Part shown: positions 7,635-14,783 of the stretch, in pieces | Numbering within the stretch: the stretch's first letter is position 1 | Layout: each line of letters begins with the position of its first letter | Origin: Eubacterium sp. | GTDB lineage: Bacteria; Bacillota; Clostridia; Oscillospirales; Acutalibacteraceae | Direction of reading: 5' to 3' | Assembly: GCA_029050995.1 (NCBI GenBank) | Contig: JAIDLO010000057.1 | Span: 1-25,674 of the forward strand | DNA: 25,674 bases | The notes under the pieces: model-generated | What the model saw: only the letters and a program-made list of their open reading frames with translations | What the model was told of the DNA's origin: nothing | The model's database searches: none | Translations under genes and position numbers: made by a program

Positions 7635-8369
7635 TTTTACCTTCTCCTTTACGATAGTTCCCGGAACGGGATTTAATGATGAAAGAACTTCAAGTTCTAC
7701 TGAATATTTTTTAGCCATTTCTACTGAACGGTTATTAAGTACCTGAGCACCAAGCGTTGCAAGCTCAAGCATTTCGTCATAAGTGATTTCATCAAGCTTA
7801 ACTGCTGATGAAATTTTTCTTGGGTCTGCAGTATAAACACCTTCAACATCCGTAAAGATCTGGCATTTATCTGCATGAAGAGAAGCAGCGATAGCAACTG
7901 CTGATGTATCTGAACCGCCTCTGCCGAGTGTTGTTAAATCATCATAGCGGTTTATACCCTGGAAGCCTGCAACAACAACAATATTGTGCTTTGCGATTTC
8001 AGCCTGAAGTCTGTTTGTTTTAATATTCTTGATACGGGCAGCTCCGTAAACTGAATTTGTGTTGAAGCCTGCCTGCCATCCAAGAAGAGAAATTACAGGG
8101 AAGCCAAGGCTTTCAATAGCCATTGCAAGAATAGAAATTGAAATCTGTTCGCCTGCTGTTAAAAGCTGGTCCATTTCTCTTTTCGCAGCATTCGGATTAA
8201 TCTCCTGTGCTTTTTCAATCAAATCATCTGTTGTATCGCCCTGTGCAGAAACAACAACTACAACATCATTGCCTGCCTTATAAGTATCCGTAACGATACG
8301 GGCAACATTCATTACTCGGGCAGCATCCGCAACAGACGAGCCGCCGAATTTCTGAACAATTAAAGCCAT
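7161..8369 (-). CDS. lysC: Aspartate kinase (alpha subunit, two C-terminal ACT domains)
   Basis: It phosphorylates aspartate to 4-phospho-aspartate, the first step to lysine, threonine, methionine and diaminopimelate. The 402-residue protein has the kinase core (about 1-235) with KFGGSSV (7-13), TLGRGGSDTSAVA (147-159) and FTDVEGVYTADPR (172-184). Two ACT domains (about 255-335 and 337-402) carry allosteric control. Length and layout match Bacillus aspartokinase II, which is lysine-sensitive; which amino acid inhibits this enzyme cannot be read from sequence. A strong internal start at Met246 predicts a separate beta subunit. AGGAGG lies nine bases before the start codon, just past the hom stop. 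It is the last gene of ACT regulator-hom-lysC and is followed by a strong terminator. Confidence 0.97.
   Translation of the reverse strand: MALIVQKFGGSSVADAARVMNVARIVTDTYKAGNDVVVVVSAQGDTTDDLIEKAQEINPNAAKREMDQLLTAGEQISISILAMAIESLGFPVISLLGWQAGFNTNSVYGAARIKNIKTNRLQAEIAKHNIVVVAGFQGINRYDDLTTLGRGGSDTSAVAIAASLHADKCQIFTDVEGVYTADPRKISSAVKLDEITYDEMLELATLGAQVLNNRSVEMAKKYSVELEVLSSLNPVPGTIVKEKVKMEKMLIRGVTKDKDVAVVSVVGLDDNPGIAFKIFSKLAQKNINVDVILQSVGRDGTKDLTFSVSKDNGPVAVELLKDLSIAEGTKISCVTDVAKVSIVGAGMESHPGTASKMFEALYAQNINIKMISTSEIKISVIIDADEADRAVSAVHNAFIPNN
7644..7650 (-). promoter_or_regulatory. Internal Shine-Dalgarno site for the LysC beta subunit
   Basis: AAAGGAG on the minus strand inside the lysC reading frame, nine bases before the in-frame ATG at 7634. 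It encodes part of the linker IVKEKVK between the kinase and ACT domains. Confidence 0.75.
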
Positions 8370-8385
8370 TTAACATATCCTCCTA

Positions 8386-9603
8386 TTAATAATTTGTTAC
8401 CTTAATTATATTTAAAACTTTTGCGTTTTCGAGCTTTTTCATAAGCTTATTCTCCGTCATATAATCGGTTATAAATGCAACCTCATCAGACGGCTGACCT
8501 TTTCTTGAAAGGAACTTAACATTATGAAAAGCAGTTACAGCCTCATTCTCGCTCATTTTGGCACGAACATAGAACGGCATTTCAATCGTTGATTTATAAT
8601 CAACAACATAATCCTCTTCGCCCGGTCCCCAGCCGAAAATCTTTCTTCTTGCTACATGCTTTGCACAATCTACCATATCTGCAACAACAGCTGAAGCAGT
8701 TGGAAGCTTACCTGCACCTCTGCCGTAGAAGCAAACATCGCCTACAGCATCGCCTCTGACAAGAATTGCATTGAATACATCTCTAACAGAAGCAAGCTGG
8801 CTGCCGTTATAAACAACAGCAGGGCTTACAAAAGCAGCAATTCTGTTTTCATCAATATATTTAATCTGACCAAGAAGCTTAATTACACCGTTTGCTGAAG
8901 AAATATAAGAAACATCCTCAAGAGAAATATTTGAAATACCCTCTGTTGCAACCTGATTCGGATAAACATGCTTTCCGAAAGCAAGAGAGGCAAGAATACA
9001 AACCTTTCTGCACGCATCATGGCCCTCTACATCAGCCGTAGGATCCTTTTCGGCATAGCCATTATCCTGTGCAAGCTTGAGTGCAGCTTCAAAGCTCATA
9101 TCCTCTTCTATCATTTTAGTTAAAATGAAGTTTGTTGTTCCGTTTAAGATACCTGCAACGCCTTCAATGTTATTACCTGCAAGGCACTGCGCCATTGGTC
9201 TGATAATCGGAATACCGCCGCCAACACTTGCTTCAAAGAGGTAGTTTGTATTACCCTCTTCAGCAGCTGCAAGAAGCTCAAGACCTTTTTGGGCAACAAG
9301 CTCCTTATTGGAGGTAACAACAGCCTTACCTGCTTTAAGAAGCTTCATTGTAAAATCAAAAGCAGGGTTTACACCGCCCATTGCTTCGGCAACAACCTTA
9401 ACCTCCGGATCATTTAAAATATCGCTGAAATCCTTTGTGAATTTATCACTGTGCGGATCATCCGGGAAATCACGCAAATCAAGAATGTACTTAACCTCAA
9501 GCGGTTCGCCGCCTGTTCGTTTGGCAATAACTTCGCTGTGGGTTTCGATAACCTCAACAACACCTGAACCAACAGTACCATAGCCCATAACTGCTACTTT
9601 CAT
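8386..9603 (-). CDS. hom: Homoserine dehydrogenase
   Basis: It reduces aspartate-4-semialdehyde to homoserine with NAD(P)H, the branch point to threonine and methionine. The 405-residue protein has the nucleotide-binding GYGTVG (7-12), TSNKEL (97-102), GILNGTTNFIL (151-161), the active-site stretch GYAEKDPTADVEGHDACRK (182-200) and GRGAGKLPTASAVVADM (294-310). The C-terminal 65 residues look like a short ACT domain, the usual site of threonine feedback; total length is slightly below the typical 430. AGGAGG sits in the last codons of the upstream ACT gene, with a two-base gap between the genes, so translation is probably coupled. lysC starts 16 bases downstream. Confidence 0.97.
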   Translation of the reverse strand: MKVAVMGYGTVGSGVVEVIETHSEVIAKRTGGEPLEVKYILDLRDFPDDPHSDKFTKDFSDILNDPEVKVVAEAMGGVNPAFDFTMKLLKAGKAVVTSNKELVAQKGLELLAAAEEGNTNYLFEASVGGGIPIIRPMAQCLAGNNIEGVAGILNGTTNFILTKMIEEDMSFEAALKLAQDNGYAEKDPTADVEGHDACRKVCILASLAFGKHVYPNQVATEGISNISLEDVSYISSANGVIKLLGQIKYIDENRIAAFVSPAVVYNGSQLASVRDVFNAILVRGDAVGDVCFYGRGAGKLPTASAVVADMVDCAKHVARRKIFGWGPGEEDYVVDYKSTIEMPFYVRAKMSENEAVTAFHNVKFLSRKGQPSDEVAFITDYMTENKLMKKLENAKVLNIIKVTNY

Positions 9604-9605
9604 AT

Positions 9606-10040
9606 TTATCCTCCTATACTAACGGCTTTAACACCGTTTACGGCTTTCAGTTTTTCAATAAGTTCTTCAACAGACACTGACATTTCGGCAATTCGCATAG
9701 TAAGCGAAACCTTGGCAACGCCGTTTTGCGGCACATCCTGATTAATGGAAAGCACATTGGCATCCACCAAAAAGATTTCATTTACAACTGCGGAAAGCAC
9801 TCCCTTTGTATCCACAAGTGTAAGCAAAAGCGTTTCTATTTCTTCCGAGTTTTCAGGATTATACTCAAACACGCTGTCCTTATACTTATAATATGCAGAT
9901 CTTGAGATACCCGCCATTTTTGCAGCCTGCGTTGCACTTTGAGCCTCGCCCGCTGCAAGATAATTCTTTGCTTCAAGCACTTTTCTGTAAACCTCCGGCA
10001 ATATATCCGCATTTACAAGAACATAATTCAGCTTGCCCAA
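9606..10040 (-). CDS. HTH-ACT protein of the PheB/UPF0735 family, likely regulator of the hom-lysC operon
   Basis: The 144-residue protein has an N-terminal segment typical of the PheB/UPF0735 family (VLVNADILPEVYRKVLEAK), a helix-turn-helix-like stretch (KMAGISRSAYYKYKDSVF) and a C-terminal ACT domain (ETLLLTLVDTKGVLSAVV...NVLSINQDVPQNGVAKVSLTMRI). I place the start at TTG 10040-10038, preceded by GGTGGTGG six bases upstream. A longer reading from GTG at 10100 adds 20 residues foreign to the family and overlaps the promoter -10. The 144-residue length matches Bacillus PheB. It is the first gene of the operon with hom and lysC. An amino-acid-sensing transcription or enzyme regulator is likely, inferred from domains and context. 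Confidence 0.85.
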   Translation of the reverse strand: MGKLNYVLVNADILPEVYRKVLEAKNYLAAGEAQSATQAAKMAGISRSAYYKYKDSVFEYNPENSEEIETLLLTLVDTKGVLSAVVNEIFLVDANVLSINQDVPQNGVAKVSLTMRIAEMSVSVEELIEKLKAVNGVKAVSIGG

Positions 10041-10057
10041 TAGTGTCCACCACCCAT

Positions 10058-10068
10058 ATACAGTGTAT
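10058..10068. promoter_or_regulatory. Palindrome in the leader of the ACT-hom-lysC operon
   Basis: ATACAGTGTAT is a perfect 11-bp palindrome with a central base, between the predicted transcription start and the TTG start codon. It resembles in form the palindrome inside the promoter (10095-10107): both have ACA and TGT half-sites. It may be a second operator half; low certainty. Confidence 0.35.
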
Positions 10069-10090
10069 CGTTCTGAAAAACATTTTAGAT

Positions 10091-10119
10091 ATAATAACAC
10101 GGTGTTAAAAAATATGCAA
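10091..10119 (-). promoter_or_regulatory. Sigma-A promoter of the ACT-hom-lysC operon
   Basis: On the minus strand -35 TTGCAT (10119-10114) and -10 TATTAT (10096-10091) are 17 bp apart. The predicted start of transcription near 10084 leaves a leader of only about 44 bases, too short for a lysine riboswitch or T-box. Confidence 0.75.
10095..10107. promoter_or_regulatory. Candidate operator within the ACT-hom-lysC promoter
   Basis: TAACACGGTGTTA is a perfect 13-bp palindrome with one central base. It overlaps the upstream edge of the -10 box and extends into the spacer, a typical position for a repressor. The first gene of the operon encodes an HTH-ACT protein, the obvious candidate to bind it; that link is inference. 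Confidence 0.5.
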
Positions 10120-10141
10120 TAGTAAATTTAAAATTTTTTAC

Positions 10142-10170
10142 TTGAATATTAATATATATTGATTTAAAAT
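10142..10170 (+). promoter_or_regulatory. Probable promoter of the YtvI-like gene
   Basis: -35 TTGAAT (10142-10147) and -10 TAAAAT (10165-10170) have a 17-bp spacer, 49 bases upstream of the start codon. The surrounding DNA is very AT-rich, so chance matches are possible. Confidence 0.5.
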
Positions 10171-10219
10171 ATAAAACTATAAAGAAATATAAAATTTGCA
10201 GAGGTTTAAGGAGGATTAT

Positions 10220-11371
10220 ATGCTAACCCAAATTGAAAAGAAAAGAGCTTTTATTATTCGTTTTGTTTACCTTGCAATCGTGCTGGGATTAACTTATGTT
10301 TTTTTCAAATATTTATTCTGGATTGCAGCTCCGTTTTTATTATCATTCTTATTTGCCGTACTTCTTCAGAGACCAATCAGATTTCTGGACAGGAAAACAA
10401 AAAACAAATGCCACGCTTTATGGAGCATACTACTTGTTTTTCTTGTAATCGCAATCATTCTTCTTCCGCTTGTATTCCTGCTTGCGCAGTTTATATCGCA
10501 GATCGTTGATTTTGTGAATTATCTGATTAACTCGTTTTCTGATTTTCCGCAGTTTATGGAAACACTGCAGACAGAAATACTGAAATTCTTAAGCTTCCTT
10601 CCCGAAAGTATTTATGAATCCGTTTCCGAAACAATTATAAGCACATTCAGCGGACTTGTTAATGATTTTGATTTAAGTAAAATCGGCATCAGCGTTGACA
10701 CCGTTACAAGCACAATTACAAGTGGATTTTCAGGAATTTATTCTGTTGCAAAAAGTGTTCCTAATGCGCTGATAGGCATTGTTATCGGAATTGTTGCATG
10801 GATCTTCTTTACAAAGGATTATGATTCTATTGTAAGATTCATTAAGCTTCAGCTTCCTGATAACAAAAAGAATATACTTGTTGAAACAAAGCAGATATTC
10901 TCTAAAACAATTATGACCTTGCTCAGAGCATACGGCTTGATTATGTTTATAACCTTCTGCGAGATTGCACTCGGCTTATTCATTCTGAACTGGATCGGCG
11001 TTATGGACAACCATTATGTATTTATTATTGCATTAGCAATTGCTGTTTTCGATATTCTTCCTGTTGCAGGATCAGGCGGTATCCTTATGCCATGGGCGCT
11101 TGTTTCTCTTATCTCGGGCGACATGGGAGAGGCTATAGGACTTATCGTTATTTATGTTGCTATATCTGCAATCCGCCAGTATATTGAGCCAAAGATTGTT
11201 GGCGACAGCCTTGGCGTAAATCCAATCCTTACGCTTGCTGGATTATACTTCGGCTTGAAGCTGTTTGGCTTTATGGGAATGTTTATTGTTCCGATTGCAA
11301 TAATGGTGCTTAAAGCATTAAATGACACAGGCAGAATTCATATGTGGAAAACGATAGAAAACAATCAGTAA
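10220..11371 (+). CDS. AI-2E/YtvI family integral membrane protein
   Basis: A 383-residue polytopic membrane protein of the AI-2E transporter family (PF01594). Hydrophobic segments lie near the N-terminus (two close pairs), around 185-200 and 235-260, with a re-entrant, glycine-rich C-terminal half. The conserved stretches DILPVAGSGG (278-287) and RQYIEPKIVG (319-328), then LGVNPILTL, are typical of the YtvI subgroup, described as a sporulation membrane protein in Bacillus. The transported substrate of this subgroup is not established; autoinducer-2 export should not be assumed. The start is the ATG at 10220, with AAGGAGG at 10208-10214; an upstream TTG at 10196 lacks a ribosome-binding site. 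It is transcribed alone, divergent from the hom operon. Confidence 0.85.
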   Translation: MLTQIEKKRAFIIRFVYLAIVLGLTYVFFKYLFWIAAPFLLSFLFAVLLQRPIRFLDRKTKNKCHALWSILLVFLVIAIILLPLVFLLAQFISQIVDFVNYLINSFSDFPQFMETLQTEILKFLSFLPESIYESVSETIISTFSGLVNDFDLSKIGISVDTVTSTITSGFSGIYSVAKSVPNALIGIVIGIVAWIFFTKDYDSIVRFIKLQLPDNKKNILVETKQIFSKTIMTLLRAYGLIMFITFCEIALGLFILNWIGVMDNHYVFIIALAIAVFDILPVAGSGGILMPWALVSLISGDMGEAIGLIVIYVAISAIRQYIEPKIVGDSLGVNPILTLAGLYFGLKLFGFMGMFIVPIAIMVLKALNDTGRIHMWKTIENNQ

Positions 11372-11382
11372 AATAAACATTA

Positions 11383-11415
11383 AAAAGCGGTTCATAATGA
11401 ACCGCTTTTCTTTTT
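11383..11415. terminator. Bidirectional terminator between the YtvI-like gene and the ABC importer
   Basis: Perfect arms AAAAGCGGTTCA (11383-11394) and TGAACCGCTTTT (11398-11409) enclose a three-base loop. The plus strand continues TTTTCTTTTT; the minus strand continues TTTTAATG. It lies between two convergent genes and probably serves both. Confidence 0.88.
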
Positions 11416-11419
11416 GTTT

Positions 11420-12172
11420 TTATTTTTCGTAAGACTGTAAAAACTCTTTTGTTCTCTGATTTTTCGGATTGCCGAAAACCTCTTCAGGTGTACCCTCTTC
11501 TGCTATAACACCGCCGTCCATAAAGATAACCTTATCGGAAACATCACGGGCAAAATTCATTTCGTGGGTAACAACAATCATTGTGCTGTCTTCACTTTTC
11601 AGAGATTTTATAACCTTAAGCACCTCGCCTGTTAATTCCGGATCAAGCGCCGAGGTAGGCTCATCAAAGCAAAGAATATCCGGATTCAGCATAAGCGCTC
11701 TTGCAATAGCAACACGCTGCTGCTGACCGCCAGAAAGCTCGCAGGGATAATTCTTATACTTTTCAGTAAGACCAACCTTTTCAATAACCTGCATTGCTCT
11801 TTCTTTCAATTCTTCCTTGCTGCCCATTTTCATTAATGACGGGGCAAGCATTACATTCTGAAGAACATTATACTGCGGGAAAAGATTAAAGGACTGAAAA
11901 ACAAGACCAAAATGAAGCCTTTTATCTCTTAAATCCTTATCCTTTATTTTCTTATCCGTTTCGCCGTTGTATATCGTTTCGCCATTTATTGAAATTGTAC
12001 CCTCTTCGGCAAATTCAAGGAAATTGATACAGCGAAGCAGGGTTGTTTTTCCCGAGCCCGAAGAACCGATAATGGATAAAACCTCGCCCTTTTCAATGCT
12101 GAAATCAATACTCTTTAAAACTTCGGTTTTGCCAAAGCTTTTCTTTATATTTTTAATTTCTAAAAACGCCAT
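11420..12172 (-). CDS. Polar amino-acid ABC importer, ATPase subunit
   Basis: A 250-residue GlnQ/HisP-type ATPase that powers amino-acid uptake. Walker A GSSGSGKT is at 36-43, the Q-loop near Gln93, signature LSGGQQQRVAIARAL at 146-160, Walker B ILCFDEP at 166-172 with D-loop SALDPE, and the switch His203. It lies 14 bases downstream of the permease, with AAGGAGG overlapping the permease stop region, and completes the binding protein-permease-ATPase order. The substrate cannot be fixed from the ATPase. Confidence 0.95.
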   Translation of the reverse strand: MAFLEIKNIKKSFGKTEVLKSIDFSIEKGEVLSIIGSSGSGKTTLLRCINFLEFAEEGTISINGETIYNGETDKKIKDKDLRDKRLHFGLVFQSFNLFPQYNVLQNVMLAPSLMKMGSKEELKERAMQVIEKVGLTEKYKNYPCELSGGQQQRVAIARALMLNPDILCFDEPTSALDPELTGEVLKVIKSLKSEDSTMIVVTHEMNFARDVSDKVIFMDGGVIAEEGTPEEVFGNPKNQRTKEFLQSYEK

Positions 12173-12186
12173 ATTGATTGCCCTCC

Positions 12187-12831
12187 TTAAGAATGGAAAT
12201 AACTCATTTTCTTTTCTGCAAAGCCGAAAAGAAGAGTTAAAATTCCACAGAATGCAAGATAGAATACTGCCGTGTAGAATAATGGCCAGATTAAACCGTT
12301 TGATTTAATAAAGCTTTGACCCATAAATATAATTTCGTAAACTGCAATGATTCTAGCAAGGGATGTATCCTTAACAAGCGTAATAATCTCATTACTCATT
12401 GGGGGAACAATTCTTTTGATAACCTGAAGAAGAGTAACCCTGAAGAAAATCTGCGGCTTTGTCATTCCGAGAACAAGACCTGCCTCCTGCTGTCCCTTTG
12501 GTATGGATTCAATTCCGCCCCTGTAAATTTCAGAAAAATAGCAGGAATAATTAATAACAAATGCCAGTACAACAGAGCCGAAACGATCCATTAAATCCCA
12601 ACCAAAAAGAAGACCGGGACCATAGAAAACAACAATAAGCTGGAGCATAAGAGGCGTTCCCCTTATAATCCACACAAACAATTTCACAAACCAACTGAGC
12701 GGTTTGAATTTAGACATTGAGCCAAAGCTTAAAACAAGACCAAGCGGCAAAGCTAAAACAAGCGTTAAGCCGAATATTTTAAAGGTTTCCCAAAAGCCTT
12801 TTAAAAGCTCTAAAGTTACTGTTAAAAACAT
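12187..12831 (-). CDS. Polar amino-acid ABC importer, permease subunit
   Basis: A 214-residue HisM/GlnP-family inner-membrane permease with about five hydrophobic segments. The family N-terminal pattern IRGTPLMLQL (56-65) and the EAA coupling loop EAGLVLGMTKPQIFF (116-130) are clear; the loop docks on the ATPase encoded next. Only one permease gene is present, so a homodimer is likely. It starts behind AAGGTGAG. It is separated from the binding-protein gene by a stem-loop that probably lowers its expression relative to that gene. Confidence 0.93.
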   Translation of the reverse strand: MFLTVTLELLKGFWETFKIFGLTLVLALPLGLVLSFGSMSKFKPLSWFVKLFVWIIRGTPLMLQLIVVFYGPGLLFGWDLMDRFGSVVLAFVINYSCYFSEIYRGGIESIPKGQQEAGLVLGMTKPQIFFRVTLLQVIKRIVPPMSNEIITLVKDTSLARIIAVYEIIFMGQSFIKSNGLIWPLFYTAVFYLAFCGILTLLFGFAEKKMSYFHS

Positions 12832-12845
12832 ATTCTCACCTTTTG

Positions 12846-12878
12846 AAAAATACAGGCAGAAAGCAAAAACTTTCTGCC
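12846..12878 (-). terminator. Intercistronic stem-loop (leaky terminator) between binding protein and permease
   Basis: Arms GGCAGAAAG (12855-12863) and CTTTCTGCC (12870-12878) are perfect. On the minus strand a short T-run (ATTTTTC) follows. Its position inside the importer operon suggests partial termination or protection of the binding-protein mRNA 3' end. Confidence 0.65.
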
Positions 12879-12906
12879 CGTTTCTTTATAATTTTAAAAT
12901 AGTTGA

Positions 12907-13695
12907 TTACGCAAGAGTAACCTTGTACTGATCAGCAAGCTTCTGAAGAGTGCCGTCTTCCTTAGCTTTTGCAAGGAATTCATTCATTTTTTCAGTTAAA
13001 TCAGATTCTTTTCTGAAACCGATACCATACTGTTCATCAACTAACTGAAGTCCTGCTGCAAGATCAGCATAGTCTGTACCTGCACCTGTCATAGCAGCAG
13101 CCATTGTTGAATCAATAATAGCTGCATCAGATTTACCCGCATTAACCTCAAGAAGAGTAGCTGCCTGGTCTGCAAGAGCAATTGAATCTAAACCTAACTC
13201 TTCTGCAACGCCCTGACCTGCTGAACCATTTTCAACAGCAATCTTTAATCCCTTAAGGTCATCAGCTGATTTAATATCAGCAATCTTATCTGCTTTCATA
13301 ACAACAACCTGCTGGTTTGTTGCATATGCATTTGAAACAGACATATTAAGCTTTACTTCATCAGTAATTGTCATACCATTCCAAGCACAGTCAATTCCCT
13401 TATCTTTAAGTTCCTGAACTTTATTGTCCCAGTCAATAATAAGGAATTCAACATCAACACCCAGTTCTTTAGCAAACAATCTGCCAAGATCAGCATCAAA
13501 GCCTACCCATTCGCCGTTTTCTTTGTAATCCATAGGTTCAAATACTGTAACACCTACAACAAGCTTACCTTTTTCCTGAACATAAGCAAGATCACTTTCA
13601 GTATCAGTTTTACCTGAATTTGAGCAAGCAGCAAAACAGCCAAATACAAATAAAGCTGAAAGAACAACTGCAAGCACTTTTGTTAATTTTTTCAT
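12907..13695 (-). CDS. Amino-acid ABC importer, substrate-binding lipoprotein
   Basis: A 262-residue bacterial extracellular solute-binding protein, family 3. It begins with a lipoprotein signal peptide (MKKLTKVLAVV..., hydrophobic core, then FAAC-SNSG with lipidated Cys24 likely; Cys20 is an alternative). The mature part shows family landmarks: GKLVVGVTVFEPMDYKENGEWVGFDADLGRLFAKELG, DCAWNGMTIT and the ligand-contact region around LKGLKIAVENGSAGQ. It is anchored outside the membrane and delivers an amino acid to the permease. I place the start at ATG 13695 because GGAGG lies eight bases upstream; an ATG at 13710 is in frame, but the bases around it form that ribosome-binding site. First gene of the importer operon. 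Confidence 0.93.
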   Translation of the reverse strand: MKKLTKVLAVVLSALFVFGCFAACSNSGKTDTESDLAYVQEKGKLVVGVTVFEPMDYKENGEWVGFDADLGRLFAKELGVDVEFLIIDWDNKVQELKDKGIDCAWNGMTITDEVKLNMSVSNAYATNQQVVVMKADKIADIKSADDLKGLKIAVENGSAGQGVAEELGLDSIALADQAATLLEVNAGKSDAAIIDSTMAAAMTGAGTDYADLAAGLQLVDEQYGIGFRKESDLTEKMNEFLAKAKEDGTLQKLADQYKVTLA

Positions 13696-13728
13696 TTGAA
13701 TATCCTCCATAATAATTAAGATAAATGA

Positions 13729-13757
13729 ATTTTATCACATTAGCACACTAAAGTCAA
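13729..13757 (-). promoter_or_regulatory. Sigma-A promoter of the amino-acid importer operon
   Basis: On the minus strand -35 TTGACT (13757-13752) and -10 TAAAAT (13734-13729) have a 17-bp spacer, about 34 bases upstream of the binding-protein start. Confidence 0.8.
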
Positions 13758-13772
13758 GCCCTAATAAAAATC

Positions 13773-13805
13773 AAAAAAATACCGCCGAGTAAAAGCTCAG
13801 CGGTA
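13773..13805 (-). terminator. Rho-independent terminator after iolE
   Basis: Arms TACCGCCGAG (13780-13789) and CTCAGCGGTA (13796-13805) pair with one mismatch. A run of seven T follows on the minus strand. It starts ten bases past the iolE stop codon and ends the iolGDE operon before the importer promoter. Confidence 0.87.
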
Positions 13806-13815
13806 AAGGATTTTA

Positions 13816-14715
13816 TTAAAGACCTGTATTTTCAGCAATATACTTTCTTGCCTTAACAGCATATTCAAACGGATTTGCCTTAGCAGGATCCTGCTCTGCT
13901 TCAACAACAACCCAGCCTTCATAATTATTCTCTGCAAGAATATCAAAGATTGGTTTGAAATCAACATCGCCGTCTCCCGGAACTGTAAACACACCTGCGC
14001 GAACAGCATCAAGGAAGCTCATATGATTCGGAACAACCTGATTATTGTAAACATCAAGGCGAACATCTTTCAGATGAACATGCTTAACACGATTGATATA
14101 CTTTTTAAGTACAGGAACAGGATCAATACCTGCAAAGGTAAGATGACCGCTGTCGAAAAGAAGATAAACAAGATCAGGATCTGTAAGCTCCATAAGCTTA
14201 TCAATTTCTTCAACAGTCTGCACACCTGTGCCCATATGATGATGAACAGTAAAGAACATACCCTTTGACTTTGCATAAGCGCCCATTTCATTGAAGCCCT
14301 TTGCTACGATTTCCCATTCCTCATCTGTGTAATAAGGCTTTTCATCAAGGATAGATTTATCAAGGCAGCCCTGAATGGAATTACCCTGTTCTGAAGCACC
14401 GATAACCTTTGCACCAAGCGCATAAAGTTTATCGCAGTGTGCCTTGAAAGCCTCTATTGTTTCTTCATATGGCTTTGAGGTAAGGAATGAAGAGAACCAA
14501 GCGTTACAAATCTGAAGTCCGCGAATATCAAGATATTTTTTAAGAACCTCAGGATCAGCCGGATATTTATTACCGATTTCTGAGCCTTTGAAACCTGCAA
14601 GAGCCATTTCGCTGATGCACTGTTCAAAGGAGTTTTCTGCACCTAAATCAGGCATATCATCATTTGTCCAGCCGATTGGTGCAATAGCAAGTTTTACTTT
14701 ATTTGAATCAAGCAT
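13816..14715 (-). CDS. iolE: Inosose dehydratase (2-keto-myo-inositol dehydratase)
   Basis: IolE removes water from 2-keto-myo-inositol to give the trihydroxycyclohexane dione used by IolD. The 299-residue sugar-isomerase-like TIM-barrel protein opens with the family signature KLAIAPIGWTNDDMPDLG (8-25). Likely metal and substrate residues lie in FTVHHHMGTGVQ (155-166), FDSGHLTFAG (187-196), HVHLKDVR (212-219) and VVVEAEQDP (269-277). It is the last gene of iolG-iolD-iolE, 68 bases beyond iolD, and that gap contains a GC-rich palindrome. The start has AAAGGTAA about nine bases upstream. Confidence 0.93.
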   Translation of the reverse strand: MLDSNKVKLAIAPIGWTNDDMPDLGAENSFEQCISEMALAGFKGSEIGNKYPADPEVLKKYLDIRGLQICNAWFSSFLTSKPYEETIEAFKAHCDKLYALGAKVIGASEQGNSIQGCLDKSILDEKPYYTDEEWEIVAKGFNEMGAYAKSKGMFFTVHHHMGTGVQTVEEIDKLMELTDPDLVYLLFDSGHLTFAGIDPVPVLKKYINRVKHVHLKDVRLDVYNNQVVPNHMSFLDAVRAGVFTVPGDGDVDFKPIFDILAENNYEGWVVVEAEQDPAKANPFEYAVKARKYIAENTGL

Positions 14716-14750
14716 TTTATATGTTACCTTTCATGATTTATTGATACAAC

Positions 14751-14769
14751 GGGAGGGGAAACCCCTCCC
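14751..14769. repeat. GC-rich palindrome between iolD and iolE
   Basis: GGGAGGGG (14751-14758) and CCCCTCCC (14762-14769) form a perfect 8-bp stem with a three-base loop, very G/C-rich for this genome. It is not followed by a T-run, so it is not a standard terminator. It resembles short interspersed palindromic elements of related Clostridia; that resemblance is from memory and needs a genome search. Confidence 0.6.
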
Positions 14770-14783
14770 CTACATTGCAATTT

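Noticed and set aside
10041..10195. A lysine riboswitch or T-box upstream of the hom-lysC operon
   Set aside because: The predicted leader is about 44 bases, far too short, and no conserved core is seen.
10196..10219. TTG start adding eight residues to the YtvI-like protein
   Set aside because: AAGGAGG lies inside that extension at the right distance for the ATG at 10220.
13696..13710. ATG adding five residues to the binding lipoprotein
   Set aside because: The bases at this ATG are the GGAGG site that serves the next ATG, and the signal peptide is normal from that Met.
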